Numbered from the stretch's first letter, positions 24,907 through 34,694 are shown. The stretch is 64,000 bases of DNA from Streptomyces sulphureus DSM 40104 (GCF_000381025.1 NZ_KB905815.1:417789-481788); one strand, 5' to 3'. Program-made: numbers and translations. The notes: generated by a model not told the origin, from the sequence alone.

Positions 24907-26445
24907 GTGCTCAGCAGCAGCGCAGGCGCAGGCACAGGAGTGGCACAGGAGGCCGACGTGGTGGTCGTGGGCGCCGGGCTGTCGGGACTCGCCGCGGCCC
25001 ACCGCCTCACCCGCGCGGGGCTCCGCGTCACGGTGGTCGAAGCCGGCGAGGCCGTCGGCGGGCGGATGAGCACGGACCACCTCGACGGGTACCGCCTCGA
25101 CCGCGGCACCGGCATCCTCGACCCCGGCGCGGGCGCCGCCTTCGCTCAGCTCTCCGCGCTCGACGCGCTGGTGCTGCGCCCGTTCTCGTCGGGCGCCGTG
25201 CTCTGCGCCGAGGGCGCGGCGCACCGCCTCGGCGGAGGCCGCTCGGGGACGCGGCTGCCGCGGCAGGTCGGGACGGCACGGGACGACGGAGAGCGCGCGT
25301 ACCAGGGGCGCACGAGGGGCGCACTCTGGACGGCACGGGCCTTCACCACCGCGCGCTCCAAGGCCGCCGTCTCCGGCGCGTTGGAGGTCGCCCGCCTCCA
25401 CGCGACGCTCGCACGGCTCGCGTCGCTCCCGGCACGCGAGCTCGGCGCGCGCCCCGAACTCCCGCTCGCCGAGGCGCTGTCGAGCGCCGAGCGCAGGCGG
25501 CGGCCCGTGGGCGCGGCCCGCGTCCTGGCGCTGCCGTACGCCGCGCGCTTCCCGACCGCCGAAGCCCCCGACGGCTCCCGCCCGCACGGCGCCTACGGTC
25601 CCACGCGCACCGCCGACACCCTGCTGCGCGCCTTCCTCGCCTCGCTCCTCAGCGACCCGGACCTCACCACGTCGACCCGGGTCGCCGACGCCGCGCTGCG
25701 CTCCTTCGCCAGGGAGGGCCTCTGGATGCCGGCCGGCGGGCTCGCGGCCGTCCCCGAACTCCTCGCCGCCGCACTGCCGGAGGGGACGGTGCACACCGGG
25801 GTGCGTGTCCGCTCCGTCACCACCAACGCCGTCGTCACCGAGGAGCACGGCACCCTCGCATGCCGCGCGGTGCTCGTCGCCACCGAGGCGCGCTCGGCCG
25901 CCGCCCTCCTGCCGGGGCTGCGCACCCCGCCCTTCCACCCCGTGACGGTGCTGCACCACGCGGCGCCCGAGCCGCCGGCGCACGGCGCGGCGCTCCTCGT
26001 CGACGCCGAGGGCCCGACGCGCTCCCGCGCACCGCGCGGACCGGTGAGCCACACCTGGTCGGCCACGGCGGTCGATCCGTCGCGGGCGCTGCCCGGCCGC
26101 CACCTCGTCAGCTCGGTGGTGCTGGGCGACGCGGCGACGGAGCCGACAGGCGTGCTCGACAAAGCGGCGCGCCCCCAACTCTCCGCGCTCCACGGCCTGG
26201 ACGCCGAGCACTGGGAGCTGCTCGCTTCCCACCACGACCCGCAGGCGGTCCCCGCGATGCCGGCGCCGCACGACCCGCACCGCCCGGTCCGCGTGCTCTC
26301 CGGCCTCTACGTCTGCGGGGACCACAGGGACACGGGCTCCGCGGCGGGTGCGCTCGCCTCGGCGGAGCGAGCCGGCCGGGAGATCCTGCGGGACTTCGGC
26401 GTCCCCGAGCCGGCGGCGGACGGAGCGCTGCACGCCGTGGCGTAG
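24907..26445 (+). CDS. FAD-dependent amine-oxidase/protoporphyrinogen-oxidase-like oxidoreductase
   Basis: 512-aa flavoprotein. The dinucleotide motif VVVVGAGLSGLAAAHRLTRAGLRVTVVEAG is followed by GGRMSTDHLDGYRLDRGTG, typical of the NAD(P)-binding-8/amine oxidase fold. The C-terminal FAD motif is GLYVCGDHRDTGSAAGALASAERAG. GTG 24907 has GGGAGGGACC before it; a later GTG at 24940 would also fit. The 237-bp upstream gap carries a TAGGGT box after TTGCC near 24780. Substrate unknown. Confidence 0.87.
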   Translation: MLSSSAGAGTGVAQEADVVVVGAGLSGLAAAHRLTRAGLRVTVVEAGEAVGGRMSTDHLDGYRLDRGTGILDPGAGAAFAQLSALDALVLRPFSSGAVLCAEGAAHRLGGGRSGTRLPRQVGTARDDGERAYQGRTRGALWTARAFTTARSKAAVSGALEVARLHATLARLASLPARELGARPELPLAEALSSAERRRRPVGAARVLALPYAARFPTAEAPDGSRPHGAYGPTRTADTLLRAFLASLLSDPDLTTSTRVADAALRSFAREGLWMPAGGLAAVPELLAAALPEGTVHTGVRVRSVTTNAVVTEEHGTLACRAVLVATEARSAAALLPGLRTPPFHPVTVLHHAAPEPPAHGAALLVDAEGPTRSRAPRGPVSHTWSATAVDPSRALPGRHLVSSVVLGDAATEPTGVLDKAARPQLSALHGLDAEHWELLASHHDPQAVPAMPAPHDPHRPVRVLSGLYVCGDHRDTGSAAGALASAERAGREILRDFGVPEPAADGALHAVA

Positions 26446-27168
26446 GCCGGGCGACGAGGGCGGCGCGGGACGCACGGAGCCGCGCTGCACCCACAGCGCC
26501 GACTGCTCTGCGTCCGGGGGAAGTTGACCGACCGAGTCGAGTGACTCGTCCGCGGGCGCGGGTATCGGAGCGTCGCAACCGTCCCGAGGCTTCCGGCCGC
26601 GTCAAGCACAGCGCGGCACACTGCCGGACGTCTCGGACGGCGGGACAGCGCACCCGTCCGGGGAGTCGGCAGGGCCCAACTTCCGTGAGTGCTCCTCGAC
26701 TTGTGCCGCACGCCGGCGGGCACCGGGCGGGGCTCGGCCGGCGGTGAGCCAGCGGCTGCGCGATTTCGACCGCCCGGCACCGGTCGTCCGGGCGGCCGAG
26801 GACCGGCTCATGCCGCGTGAGAACCGTCCCGCCGATGGCCTCGAGGAGAAGGCTCGCCCGCGTTCGGTCGTAGCGCAAGCACGGCCTCCACCGGGGCTGC
26901 GGAACACACGGGAAACCGGCCCTGCCCGCGCCATCGGCACGCGTTCCGATACCGGGGCTTGTCACGAGCGTTGCGCACTGCTCGATCCAGCACCCTCCGG
27001 GCTGCTGGAGCCGAAGTGGACGGACCCGCCCACCGACGCGGACCGGCGGGCGCTGCCCCCGAACGCACCTGAGTCACGGCCGAGTCGGGCTGGACATGGG
27101 CAGCCGCCTCGACCGGCACCTGACCGCCCGCAAGGCGGCAGCCCTTCTCGGACAGCGTCCGGGAACCG
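26446..27168. other. Gene-poor scar of about 720 bp
   Basis: No open frame here shows convincing protein-like composition on either strand. The only recognisable content is a short transposase-like remnant at 27030-27128. The stretch separates a conserved core block from the DUF6461 gene and then the corrin genes, and looks like a rearrangement scar. Confidence 0.5.
27030..27128 (+). pseudogene. Tn3-family transposase C-terminal remnant (frameshifted)
   Basis: In one frame the sequence reads PPTDADRRALPP, and one frame later SHGRVGLDMGSRLDRHLTA. Tn3 transposases carry a C-terminal block of the type ADRRALTPL...PYGRFELDMDSRLDL, so both halves of that block appear in order with a small deletion and a frame change between them. 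The remnant is only about 33 codons; no terminal inverted repeats or resolvase were found. The assignment rests on recalled family consensus. Confidence 0.35.
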
Positions 27169-27819
27169 TCAGCCGAGCGGCACGACCAGCAGAGGGACTC
27201 GGCGTATGTCGTCCAGGGTGAGCGCGAGGCCCGCCAGAGCGCAGGCGGCACGCATGACGATGCAGCCGTCGGCCTCGCCGGGTTCGAACTCCTCCAGCGG
27301 GACGTTGCCGGCAGCCTCGAACGCCGCACGCAGTTCGGCGGGCATGCCGGGAAGGTCCTCGTGCAGAACGAGGTCGTCGACGTTGACCCACTCGACCTGT
27401 TCTCCGTCGACTGCATAGGTGAGATGGGCGTCTGCGTTGATCGTGTACACACTTGTGGCCGCTGTCCGCCCATTGTCGGACAGCGCCTTCGTGTCCGCGT
27501 CGTCGCAGGTGAACCCGGAGTCGTCGTAGACGAAGGTCCACTCGCCGATGCGTCCTGCCAACAGTGCTGCAGAGGTCCCCGGTTCGATACCCAGAGCCGC
27601 GCACGGCAGTGACGTCCACTCGCCCGGTTTGCTGTCGGGCAGTGTGCAGGATTGGATCAACCCCGGCTTGGCGCCCAGCACTTCCAGCGCTTCCGCCGGT
27701 TCGATGCCGCATGCGACGTGCAGGATGTGGTTCGGATCAGCCGTGGCCAGATCAGTGATCCATATCGGCGTTCCTATCGAATCGAGCGTGCTCGGCGGAA
27801 AACCAGGCGTGGACATCAT
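27169..27819 (-). CDS. DUF6461-like protein
   Basis: 216-aa acidic soluble protein (MMSTPGFPPSTLDSIG...). The middle part GEWTFVYDDSGFTCDD, a series of paired Thr/Ser/Asp strands (ATSVYTINADAHLTYAVDGEQV) and the C-terminal MRAACALAGLALTLDDIRR resemble DUF6461 proteins. AAAGAGG lies 4 bases before the ATG at 27819. Base composition is visibly less GC-extreme than its neighbours and the gene stands alone in gene-poor DNA, suggesting acquisition. Function unknown. Confidence 0.72.
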   Translation of the reverse strand: MMSTPGFPPSTLDSIGTPIWITDLATADPNHILHVACGIEPAEALEVLGAKPGLIQSCTLPDSKPGEWTSLPCAALGIEPGTSAALLAGRIGEWTFVYDDSGFTCDDADTKALSDNGRTAATSVYTINADAHLTYAVDGEQVEWVNVDDLVLHEDLPGMPAELRAAFEAAGNVPLEEFEPGEADGCIVMRAACALAGLALTLDDIRRVPLLVVPLG

Positions 27820-28532
27820 CGACCTCTTTCATTACGGCGCGTGTGGCTCCCCCCGCAGCGGTGCCGCAGGTGATGCAGGAAGAAGCCTGCGCCAGGCAGA
27901 CCCCGAGCGGGCATACGACGCGGTTACCGTAGCCACCTTCCACCACGTCTCGCACATCCGGCGCTCCTTCCTTGAACGAGGGCTGGTGAGGTGGAAGAGG
28001 GCTTCGGTGCGTCCGCCGACGCCGCGGGCCCCGTCCGGCCGGGAACGCCGGCTTGCCGAGCGAGAACGCAGGCTTGCAGGCAGTACCGCTGGGCGAGGTC
28101 GACTTGTCTCCACCAGGGGGTCCGCACGCGGTCTCGCTCCACTCACGTCACGCCTTGCTGCCGGCAACAGCTCAGTGAGCCGCGGAAGCAACACCGGCCC
28201 GCCCGGTCGCCGATGCACGAGCGATCGTCGTCAGCCGTAGGAGTCGGACGCCGTTACCGGAACGCCCCTGAACCAGCCGCGTCGCGACCGCCGCGCACTC
28301 CCCCGCGCCAGGCGGACCAACCGCCCCTGCCGAATCGAACACCTCTCCCGAAACCGCGGATGACCAGCGGCTTCACGCCTCCGGTTGTCAGTGCGCGCGG
28401 GTACCATGGAGGGAGTGGACGACGGCGCAACTCCCCGCTTGGACAAGGGAGTTGACGCCGAGGCGGGCGGCTGACCGCCGCCCAGGACACCGCGTGCGCT
28501 CCGCGCCGCGGACGCTGAAGAGAGGGCCCCAG
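27820..28532. other. Gene-free interval of about 710 bp
   Basis: Short open frames exist on both strands but none has a supported start plus normal composition. It should contain the promoter of the DUF6461 gene (minus strand) and that of the small gene at 28533. Nothing else was recognised. Confidence 0.4.
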
Positions 28533-28820
28533 ATGACCGCTGCCCCCACTCTCCCCCAGCCGCCTCTCCCCTTCCCCGACCTCCCGGCACCGATCCGCCG
28601 GCGGCTGCCCGCCGGCCGCCCCCGCCAGTGGTACGTCGACCACAACCGCGCGCTCAAGGCAATGCGGATCGCCATAGCCCTGCTCGACAGCGGCGTCTAC
28701 ACACCGCGGCAGGCACCCGACCGCATCGTGCGCGCCACCGCTGCCCGCATCGGCGTGCACCCGCCGTCGTCGACGACCTGCCGGATGGTGCGCAGCCTGC
28801 TGCCGTCCGCCCGCAACTGA
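28533..28820 (+). CDS. Small conserved hypothetical protein
   Basis: 95-aa protein with a Pro-rich N-terminus (PTLPQPPLPFPDLPAP) and a basic, helical C-terminal part (RPRQWYVDHNRALKAMRIAIALLDSGVY ... CRMVRSLLPS). A purine-rich GAAGAGAGGG precedes ATG 28533. The C-terminal part could be a small helical, possibly nucleic-acid-binding domain, but no family is recognised with confidence. It converges on cobN across a strong shared hairpin. Confidence 0.65.
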   Translation: MTAAPTLPQPPLPFPDLPAPIRRRLPAGRPRQWYVDHNRALKAMRIAIALLDSGVYTPRQAPDRIVRATAARIGVHPPSSTTCRMVRSLLPSARN

Positions 28821-28833
28821 CCGCGCACAGCGG

Positions 28834-28871
28834 GCCGTCGGGCTGCGGGGCGTGCCGCGCAGCCCGACGGC
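28834..28871. terminator. Bidirectional terminator between the small gene and cobN
   Basis: Perfect 14-bp stem (GCCGTCGGGCTGCG and its complement) with a 10-base loop, between convergent stops at 28820 and 28878. It ends the cobN transcript, so no further gene is cotranscribed downstream of cobN. Confidence 0.8.
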
Positions 28872-28877
28872 TCTGGC

Positions 28878-31800
28878 TCAGTCGCCGCCCTCCAGTTCGC
28901 CCTCCGTCTCCAGGAAGGTCCGGCGGAGTTCGTCGAGGATCTCGGAGTCCGGCTCGGCCCACATGCCGCGGGACTCCGCCTCCAGCAGCCGTTCCGTGAT
29001 GCCGTGGAGGGCCCAGGGGTTCGCCTCCTGGAGGAAGGCGCGGTTCTGCTCGTCGAGGACGTAGGTGCGGGCGAGCTTGTCGTACATCCAGTCGGCCACG
29101 ACGCCCGTGGTGGCGTCGTAGCCGAAGAGGTAGTCGACGGTGGCGGCGAGCTCGAAGGCGCCCTTGTAGCCGTGCCGCCGCATCGCCTCCAGCCAGCGGG
29201 GGTTGACGACGCGGGCGCGGAAGACGCGGGAGGTCTCCTCCACCAGGTTGCGGGTGCGGACGGCCTCCGGGCGCGTCGAGTCGCCGATGTACGCCTCGGG
29301 GGCCGTGCCCTTGAGTGCGCGCACGGTGGCGACCATGCCGCCGTGGTACTGGAAGTAGTCGTCCGAGTCGGCGATGTCGTGCTCACGTGTGTCGGTGTTC
29401 TTCGCCGCCACCGCGATCCGCTTGTACGCGGCCTCCATCTCGGTGCGGGCCGACTTGCCTTCGAGTCCGCGGCCGTAGGCGTAGCCGCCCCAGACGGTGT
29501 AGACCTCGGCGAGGTCGGCGTCGGTGCGCCAGTCGCGGCTGTCGATGAGCTGGAGGAGTCCTGCGCCGTAGGTGCCGGGGCGGGAGCCGAAGATCCGCGT
29601 GGTGGCGCGGCGTTCGTCGCCGTGCTCGGCGAGGTCGGCCTGCGCGTGGGCGCGGACGTGGTTGTGCTCGAGCGGCTCGTCGAGCCCCGCGACGAGGCGT
29701 ACGGCGTCGTCGAGGAGGCCCACCGTGTGCGGGAAGGCGTCGCGGAAGAACCCGCTGATCCGCAGCGTGACGTCGATCCGCGGGCGCCCCAACTCCTCGT
29801 GCGGCACGGGCTCCAGTCCTGTCACCCGCCGCGAGGCGTCGTCCCACACGGGGCGCACACCGAGCAGCGCCAGGGCCTCGGCGACGTCGTCGCCCGCGGT
29901 GCGCATCGCGCTGGTGCCCCACAGGGAGAGGCCGACGGAGACGGGCCAGTCGCCGTTGTCCCTGCGGTACCGCTCGGCGAGGGACTCGGCGAGCGCCTGT
30001 CCCGTCTCCCAAGCGAGGCGGCTGGGGACCGCCTTCGGGTCGACGGAGTAGAAGTTGCGGCCGGTCGGCAGGGTGTTGACGAGGCCGCGCAGCGGAGAGC
30101 CGGAGGGGCCCGCGGGGACGAAACCGCCGGCCAACGCGTGCACGGTGTGGTCGAGTTCGTCCGTGGTCCGCGCGAGCCTCGGGACCACCTCGCGGGCGCC
30201 GAAGGCGAGCACCTCGCGCAGGTCCTCCTCGCTGAAGGAGGCGTCCTCGGGGAGCTTCGCCACCGCGTCGGCCGCGGCCTCCGGCGTCCACCCGGCGCCC
30301 TCCATCGCCTCGACGAGGATGCGCGCCAGCTCCTCCGCGCGGTCGGCTCCCGTGCGGTCGGCGGCGGACTCGTCGAGGCCGAGCGCCTCGCGCAGGCCCG
30401 GCAACGCCTTCTCGCCGCCCCAGAGTTGACGCGCCCGCAGGATGGCGAGGACGAGGTTGACGCGCGGCTCGCCCTCGGGTGCGTCGCCGAGGACGTGCAG
30501 GCCGTCGCGGATCTGGGCGTCCTTGATCTCGCAGAGCCAGCCGTCGACGTGGAGGAGGAAGTCGTCGAAGCCGTCGTCGTCGGGGCGCTCCTCCATGCCG
30601 AGGTCGTGGTCGAGCTTGGCGGCCTGGATGAGCGTCCAGATCTGCGCGCGGATCGCGGGGAGCTTCGCCGGGTCCATCGCGGCGATGGTGGCGTGCTCGT
30701 CGAGGAGTTGCTCGAGGCGTGCGATGTCGCCGTAGGAGTCGGCGCGTGCCATCGGCGGGACGAGGTGGTCGACGAGGGTGGCGTGGACGCGCCGCTTCGC
30801 CTGGGTGCCCTCGCCCGGGTCGTTGACGAGGAAGGGGTAGACGAGCGGCAGGTCACCGAGGGCGGCGTCGGGTGCGCAGGCGGCGGAGAGGCCGGCGTTC
30901 TTCCCCGGCAGCCACTCCAGGTTGCCGTGCTTGCCGAGGTGGACCATGGCGTCGGCGCCGAAGCCGCCGTCCTCGCGGGAGGCCGCGATCCAGCGGTAGG
31001 CGGCGAGGTAGTGGTGCGAGGGCGGCAGGTCGGGGTCGTGGTAGAGGGCGATGGGGTTCTCGCCGAAGCCGCGCGGCGGCTGGATGAGGACGAGCAGGTT
31101 CCCGTGGCGCAGGGCCGCGAGGACGATGTCCCCGTCGCCCTGCGGGTCGCGGCTGTGGTCGACGAACATCTCGCCGGGCGGCGGGCCCCAGTGCTCCTCG
31201 ACCGACTCCCGCAGCTCGGCGGGGAGTTCGGCGTACCAGCGGCGGTAGTCGGCCGCGGGGATGCGGACGGGGTTGCGCGCGAGCTGCTCCTCGGTGAGCC
31301 ACTCCTGGTCGTGGCCGCCGGCCTCGATCAGGGCGCGGATCAGCTCGTCCCCTTCGCCCGACTCGACGCCGGGGATCGGCTCCCCGCCGAAGTCGTACCC
31401 CTCGCCGAGGAGCCGCCGCAGCAGGTGCACGGCGCTCGCCGGGGTGTCGAGGCCGACGGCGTTGCCGATCCGCGAGTGCTTCGTCGGGTAGGCGGAGAGG
31501 ACGAGCGCCAGGCGCTTGTCGGCGTTGGGGATGTGCCGCAGCCTGGCGTGGCGCACGGCGGTGCCGGCGACGCGGGCGGCGCGCTCCGGGTCGGCCGCGT
31601 AGACGGGGAGGCCGTCCTCGTCGAGCTCCTTGAAGGAGAACGGGACGGTGATGAGACGGCCGTCGAACTCCGGTACGGCGACCTGGCTCGCGGCGTCGAG
31701 CGGCGAGACGCCCTCGTCGTTGCGCTCCCACTCGGCGCGGGTGCTGGTGAGGCAGAGCGCCTGGAGGATCGGCACGTCGAGCTGGGCGAGGGCGCCGGCG

Positions 31801-32510
31801 TCCCAGGCTTCGTCGTCGCCGCCGGCGGACGCCTCGGCGGGGCGGCTGCCGCCGGCTGCGAGGACGGTCGTGACGAGCACGTCGGCCGCGGTGAGCCGTT
31901 CGAGGAGTGCGGGTTCGGGCGCGCGCAGGGAGGCGACGTAGAGCGGCATCGGCCGCCCGCCCGCCGCCTCGATCGCCGTGCAGAGCGTCTCGACGAACGC
32001 GGTGTTGCCGCTCATGTGGTGCGCGCGGTAGTAGAGGACGGCGACCGTCGGCGCGTCCGCCCGGAGGTCGGTGCGCGGGGTGCGCTCCAGCGGGCCCCAA
32101 GTCGGCGCGGGTGCCGGCGGTTCGAAGCCGTGGCCGGTGAGGAGCACCGTGTCGGAGAGGAACCGTCCGAGCTGCTCCAGGTTGTGCGGCCCGCCGTGCG
32201 CGAGGTAGGCGTGCGCCTCGGCGGCGACGCCGATCGGGACCGTCGACGCCTCCATCAGTTGGGCGTCCGGGGCCTGTTCACCGGTGAGGACGACGACGGG
32301 GCGGTGCTGCGCGAGGAGCGCGTCCACGCCCTCCTGCCAGGCGCGCAGGCCCCCGAGGAGGCGGACGACGACGAGGTCGGTGCCGTCGAGGAGTTCGGGC
32401 AGCTCCGAGACGTCGATCCGCGACGGGTTGGCGTAGCGGTAGGTGCAGGGACCCCCGGCCGCACGGGCGCTGAGCAGGTCGGTGTCGGAGGTCGACAGCA
32501 GCAGGAGCAT
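28878..32510 (-). CDS. cobN: Cobaltochelatase subunit CobN
   Basis: 1210-aa large subunit of the ATP-dependent cobaltochelatase that inserts Co2+ into hydrogenobyrinic acid a,c-diamide. Recognisable blocks: LYYRAHHMSGNTAFVETL, the LVLSAYPTKHSRIGNAVGLDTPAS block, a GKHGNLEWLPGKNAGLS segment, and near the C-terminus DWMYDKLARTYVLDEQNRAFLQEANPWAL. The length is typical. Starts MLLLLSTSDTDLL. A cobalamin riboswitch lies just upstream on the same strand. The ATPase partners (CobS/CobT-chelatase or ChlI/ChlD type) are not in the window. Confidence 0.97.
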   Translation of the reverse strand: MLLLLSTSDTDLLSARAAGGPCTYRYANPSRIDVSELPELLDGTDLVVVRLLGGLRAWQEGVDALLAQHRPVVVLTGEQAPDAQLMEASTVPIGVAAEAHAYLAHGGPHNLEQLGRFLSDTVLLTGHGFEPPAPAPTWGPLERTPRTDLRADAPTVAVLYYRAHHMSGNTAFVETLCTAIEAAGGRPMPLYVASLRAPEPALLERLTAADVLVTTVLAAGGSRPAEASAGGDDEAWDAGALAQLDVPILQALCLTSTRAEWERNDEGVSPLDAASQVAVPEFDGRLITVPFSFKELDEDGLPVYAADPERAARVAGTAVRHARLRHIPNADKRLALVLSAYPTKHSRIGNAVGLDTPASAVHLLRRLLGEGYDFGGEPIPGVESGEGDELIRALIEAGGHDQEWLTEEQLARNPVRIPAADYRRWYAELPAELRESVEEHWGPPPGEMFVDHSRDPQGDGDIVLAALRHGNLLVLIQPPRGFGENPIALYHDPDLPPSHHYLAAYRWIAASREDGGFGADAMVHLGKHGNLEWLPGKNAGLSAACAPDAALGDLPLVYPFLVNDPGEGTQAKRRVHATLVDHLVPPMARADSYGDIARLEQLLDEHATIAAMDPAKLPAIRAQIWTLIQAAKLDHDLGMEERPDDDGFDDFLLHVDGWLCEIKDAQIRDGLHVLGDAPEGEPRVNLVLAILRARQLWGGEKALPGLREALGLDESAADRTGADRAEELARILVEAMEGAGWTPEAAADAVAKLPEDASFSEEDLREVLAFGAREVVPRLARTTDELDHTVHALAGGFVPAGPSGSPLRGLVNTLPTGRNFYSVDPKAVPSRLAWETGQALAESLAERYRRDNGDWPVSVGLSLWGTSAMRTAGDDVAEALALLGVRPVWDDASRRVTGLEPVPHEELGRPRIDVTLRISGFFRDAFPHTVGLLDDAVRLVAGLDEPLEHNHVRAHAQADLAEHGDERRATTRIFGSRPGTYGAGLLQLIDSRDWRTDADLAEVYTVWGGYAYGRGLEGKSARTEMEAAYKRIAVAAKNTDTREHDIADSDDYFQYHGGMVATVRALKGTAPEAYIGDSTRPEAVRTRNLVEETSRVFRARVVNPRWLEAMRRHGYKGAFELAATVDYLFGYDATTGVVADWMYDKLARTYVLDEQNRAFLQEANPWALHGITERLLEAESRGMWAEPDSEILDELRRTFLETEGELEGGD

Positions 32511-32549
32511 GCGCGGTATGGCCTTCCTCGGGGTCCTCGCCCCGGGCAG

Positions 32550-32692
32550 TGGAGGACGGCGGGAGTTCCTGACTCGCCCGGCGCTGGGCCGGGTTCACAG
32601 TGGCGGGACCGTGCCGGATTCACACCGGCTTCCTCCGCTGATGCCGTCGCTGGCTGACGGTGCGCCTCCGGGCGCACCGCGGCTCATCCTAC
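32550..32692 (-). promoter_or_regulatory. Cobalamin riboswitch controlling cobN
   Basis: Read on the minus strand, it holds the conserved B12-aptamer core: GAAGCCGGTGTGAATCCGGC, CGGTCCCGCCACTGTGAA (B12 box GCCACTG) and GAGTCAGGAACTC. A 5' stem (GGTGCGCC...GGCGCACC) comes first. It ends about 40 bases before the cobN start, so adenosylcobalamin binding should shut off cobN expression, most likely by hiding the ribosome site. Boundaries are approximate. Confidence 0.92.
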
Positions 32693-32773
32693 GTGCTGCC
32701 GCGCAGGTCGGGGAGGGGCGGTGCACAGGCTGGCCCGGGGGTGCCCGCGGAAGGCGTGGGTATGCTCGCCGCC

Positions 32774-34015
32774 ATGCCGCACCCCCCGACCGCTACCGAG
32801 GGCCCGCCGGGCGACGCCCGCGCAGGGCACGGCGACGCCTGCCCCGGGGCGCTCCGCACGCACCGCGCCGACGACGGCGAACTCGCCCGAGTGCGCCTCC
32901 CCGCAGGGGTGTTGACCGCCGCGCAGGCCGAGACGCTCGCCGAGGCGGCCGAGCGGTTCGGCGACGGTGTGCTCCATCTCACCTCGCGCGGCAACGTGCA
33001 GCTCAGGGGCCTCCCCCCGGACGGTGGGAGGCTGCTCGCCGGACCGCTCTCGGACGCCGGGCTACTGCCCTCGCCGGAGCACGAGCGGGTGCGCAACATC
33101 GTTGCCTCCCCGCTCAGCGGCCTCGACGGACGCGGCGGCGCCGACGTGCTGCCGTGGGCCGCGGAGCTCGACGCGCTGCTCTGCAACAGCCGTGCGGCGA
33201 GGGGTCTTTCGGGCCGCTTCCTCTTCGCCTTCGACGACGGGCGCGGGGACGCGCTCGCGCTGGAGCCGGATGTGGCGTTGGTCGCACTCGGTGACGGCAC
33301 CGCGGCACTCTCGACCGGTGCGCGCCGCACGCTGCTCGTCCCCCCGGAAGAGGCCGCGGGCGCCGCGCTCTCGGCCGCGCTCTCCTTCCTCGAACTCGCC
33401 GCCGCGCAGGGCCCGGTGGCCGGCCGGGAGCGCGCCTGGCGCGTCGCCGAGTTGCCGGACGGACCCGAGCGTCTTTTGGAAGGGTTGCGCGAGCAAGGTC
33501 TGGGCAGGGTCTCCCCCGCACCCCCGCCGCACCCCGTACCGGGCGGCCCGGCGCCAGGGGCGCACCCCGGCGCCCTCGCCGTGGCGCTCCCGCTGGGCCA
33601 ACCCGGCGTAGGGCAGTGGCGGTTGCTCGCGCGCACGGCGCGCGAGGCGGGGTCGGGCGAGCTGCGGCTCACGCCGTGGCGCGGCGTCGTGCTCCCCGGC
33701 GTGCCGCACGACTCGGCGGGTCCGCTCGCCGACGCCGGGCTGGTGACGGCGCCCGACTCGGCCTGGCCGCTGGTGAGCGCCTGCACCGGGCTGCCCGGCT
33801 GCGCCAAGGCGCACCGGGACGTACGCGGCGACGCGGCCGCCGCCGTCGAAGGCACCGCGCGGGGCCCCGCGGCACGCGCGGCCGAGCGTGCCGCGGACCA
33901 CGCGGGGCTGCCCGTCCACTGGTCGGGCTGCTCGCGGCGGTGCGGCAGGCCGCGCGGCAGGCGCGTGGACGTCCTCGCGGAGCCCGACGGCTACCGCGTC
34001 GCGGTGCGGGAGTGA
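32774..34015 (+). CDS. cobG: Precorrin-3B synthase (CobG-type)
   Basis: 413-aa member of the sirohaem/4Fe-4S nitrite/sulfite-reductase family. Two ferredoxin-like half domains ([17 protein letters not shown]) precede the cluster ligands CTGLPGC and SGCSRRC (Cx5C ... Cx3C). CobG uses O2 to make precorrin-3B, so the pathway here is the oxygen-dependent one. ATG 32774 is preferred over ATG 32762 because TATGCT at 32761-32766 looks like a -10 box for a leaderless transcript. First gene of cobG-cobH-cobIJ, divergent from cobN. Confidence 0.92.
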   Translation: MPHPPTATEGPPGDARAGHGDACPGALRTHRADDGELARVRLPAGVLTAAQAETLAEAAERFGDGVLHLTSRGNVQLRGLPPDGGRLLAGPLSDAGLLPSPEHERVRNIVASPLSGLDGRGGADVLPWAAELDALLCNSRAARGLSGRFLFAFDDGRGDALALEPDVALVALGDGTAALSTGARRTLLVPPEEAAGAALSAALSFLELAAAQGPVAGRERAWRVAELPDGPERLLEGLREQGLGRVSPAPPPHPVPGGPAPGAHPGALAVALPLGQPGVGQWRLLARTAREAGSGELRLTPWRGVVLPGVPHDSAGPLADAGLVTAPDSAWPLVSACTGLPGCAKAHRDVRGDAAAAVEGTARGPAARAAERAADHAGLPVHWSGCSRRCGRPRGRRVDVLAEPDGYRVAVRE

Positions 34016-34067
34016 CCGCACAGGACCCCGACCCACAAGCGAACCCGACGAGTTGAGTGAGAGCGCA

Positions 34068-34694
34068 GTGTACGAGTACGAGAAGGACGGTGCGGAGATC
34101 TACCGCCGTTCCTTTGCCACCATCCGCGCGGAGGCGGACCTGGACGCCCTCCCCGAGGACGTCTCCCGGGTCGCCGTCCGCATGATCCACGCCTGCGGCA
34201 TGGTCGACCTCGTCCGCGACCTCGCCTACTCGCCGGACGCCGTCGCGAAGGCGCGCGCCGCGCTCCTCGGGGGCGCCCCCGTCCTGTGCGACACCGCGAT
34301 GGTCGCCAGCGGCGTCACCCGGCGCCGACTGCCGGCCGGCAACGAGGTCCGCTGCACCCTCGCGGAGCCGGAAGTCCCGCGTCTCGCCGAGGAGTCGGGC
34401 ACGACGCGCACCGCTGCGGCGCTGGAGCTGTGGCGGCCGCTGATGGAGGGCGCCGTGCTCGTCTTCGGCAACGCGCCCACGGCGCTCTTCCGCCTCCTGG
34501 AGATGGTCGACGAGGGGGCGCCGCGCCCCGCGTGCGTCATCGGCGCGCCCGTCGGCTTCATCGGTGCCGCCGAGTCGAAGGACGCGCTCGCCCAACACCC
34601 GTCGGGTCTGGAGCACTTGGTCGTACGGGGCCGCAGGGGCGGCAGCGCGATCGCGGCCGCCGCCGTCAACGCGATAGCGAGCGAGGACGAATGA
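34068..34694 (+). CDS. cobH: Precorrin-8X methylmutase
   Basis: 208-aa CobH/CbiC, moving the C11 methyl to C12 to give hydrogenobyrinate. It opens [19 protein letters not shown] with the catalytic His in [11 protein letters not shown], then [10 protein letters not shown] and the C-terminal [18 protein letters not shown], all typical. GTG 34068 is chosen (GAGTGAGAG just upstream); a TTG at 34053 is possible. Its stop overlaps the cobIJ start as ATGA. Confidence 0.95.
   Translation: MYEYEKDGAEIYRRSFATIRAEADLDALPEDVSRVAVRMIHACGMVDLVRDLAYSPDAVAKARAALLGGAPVLCDTAMVASGVTRRRLPAGNEVRCTLAEPEVPRLAEESGTTRTAAALELWRPLMEGAVLVFGNAPTALFRLLEMVDEGAPRPACVIGAPVGFIGAAESKDALAQHPSGLEHLVVRGRRGGSAIAAAAVNAIASEDE

Noticed and set aside
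27832..28218. Small minus-strand open frames with Cys residues (possible peptide precursor)
   Set aside because: No ribosome site, no modifying enzymes nearby, and composition typical of chance frames.
29004..32657. A 1217-codon open frame antisense to cobN
   Set aside because: It mirrors cobN codon positions; its composition (Arg/Gly/Val/Glu-rich) is that of a GC-driven shadow, and cobN has clear family motifs.
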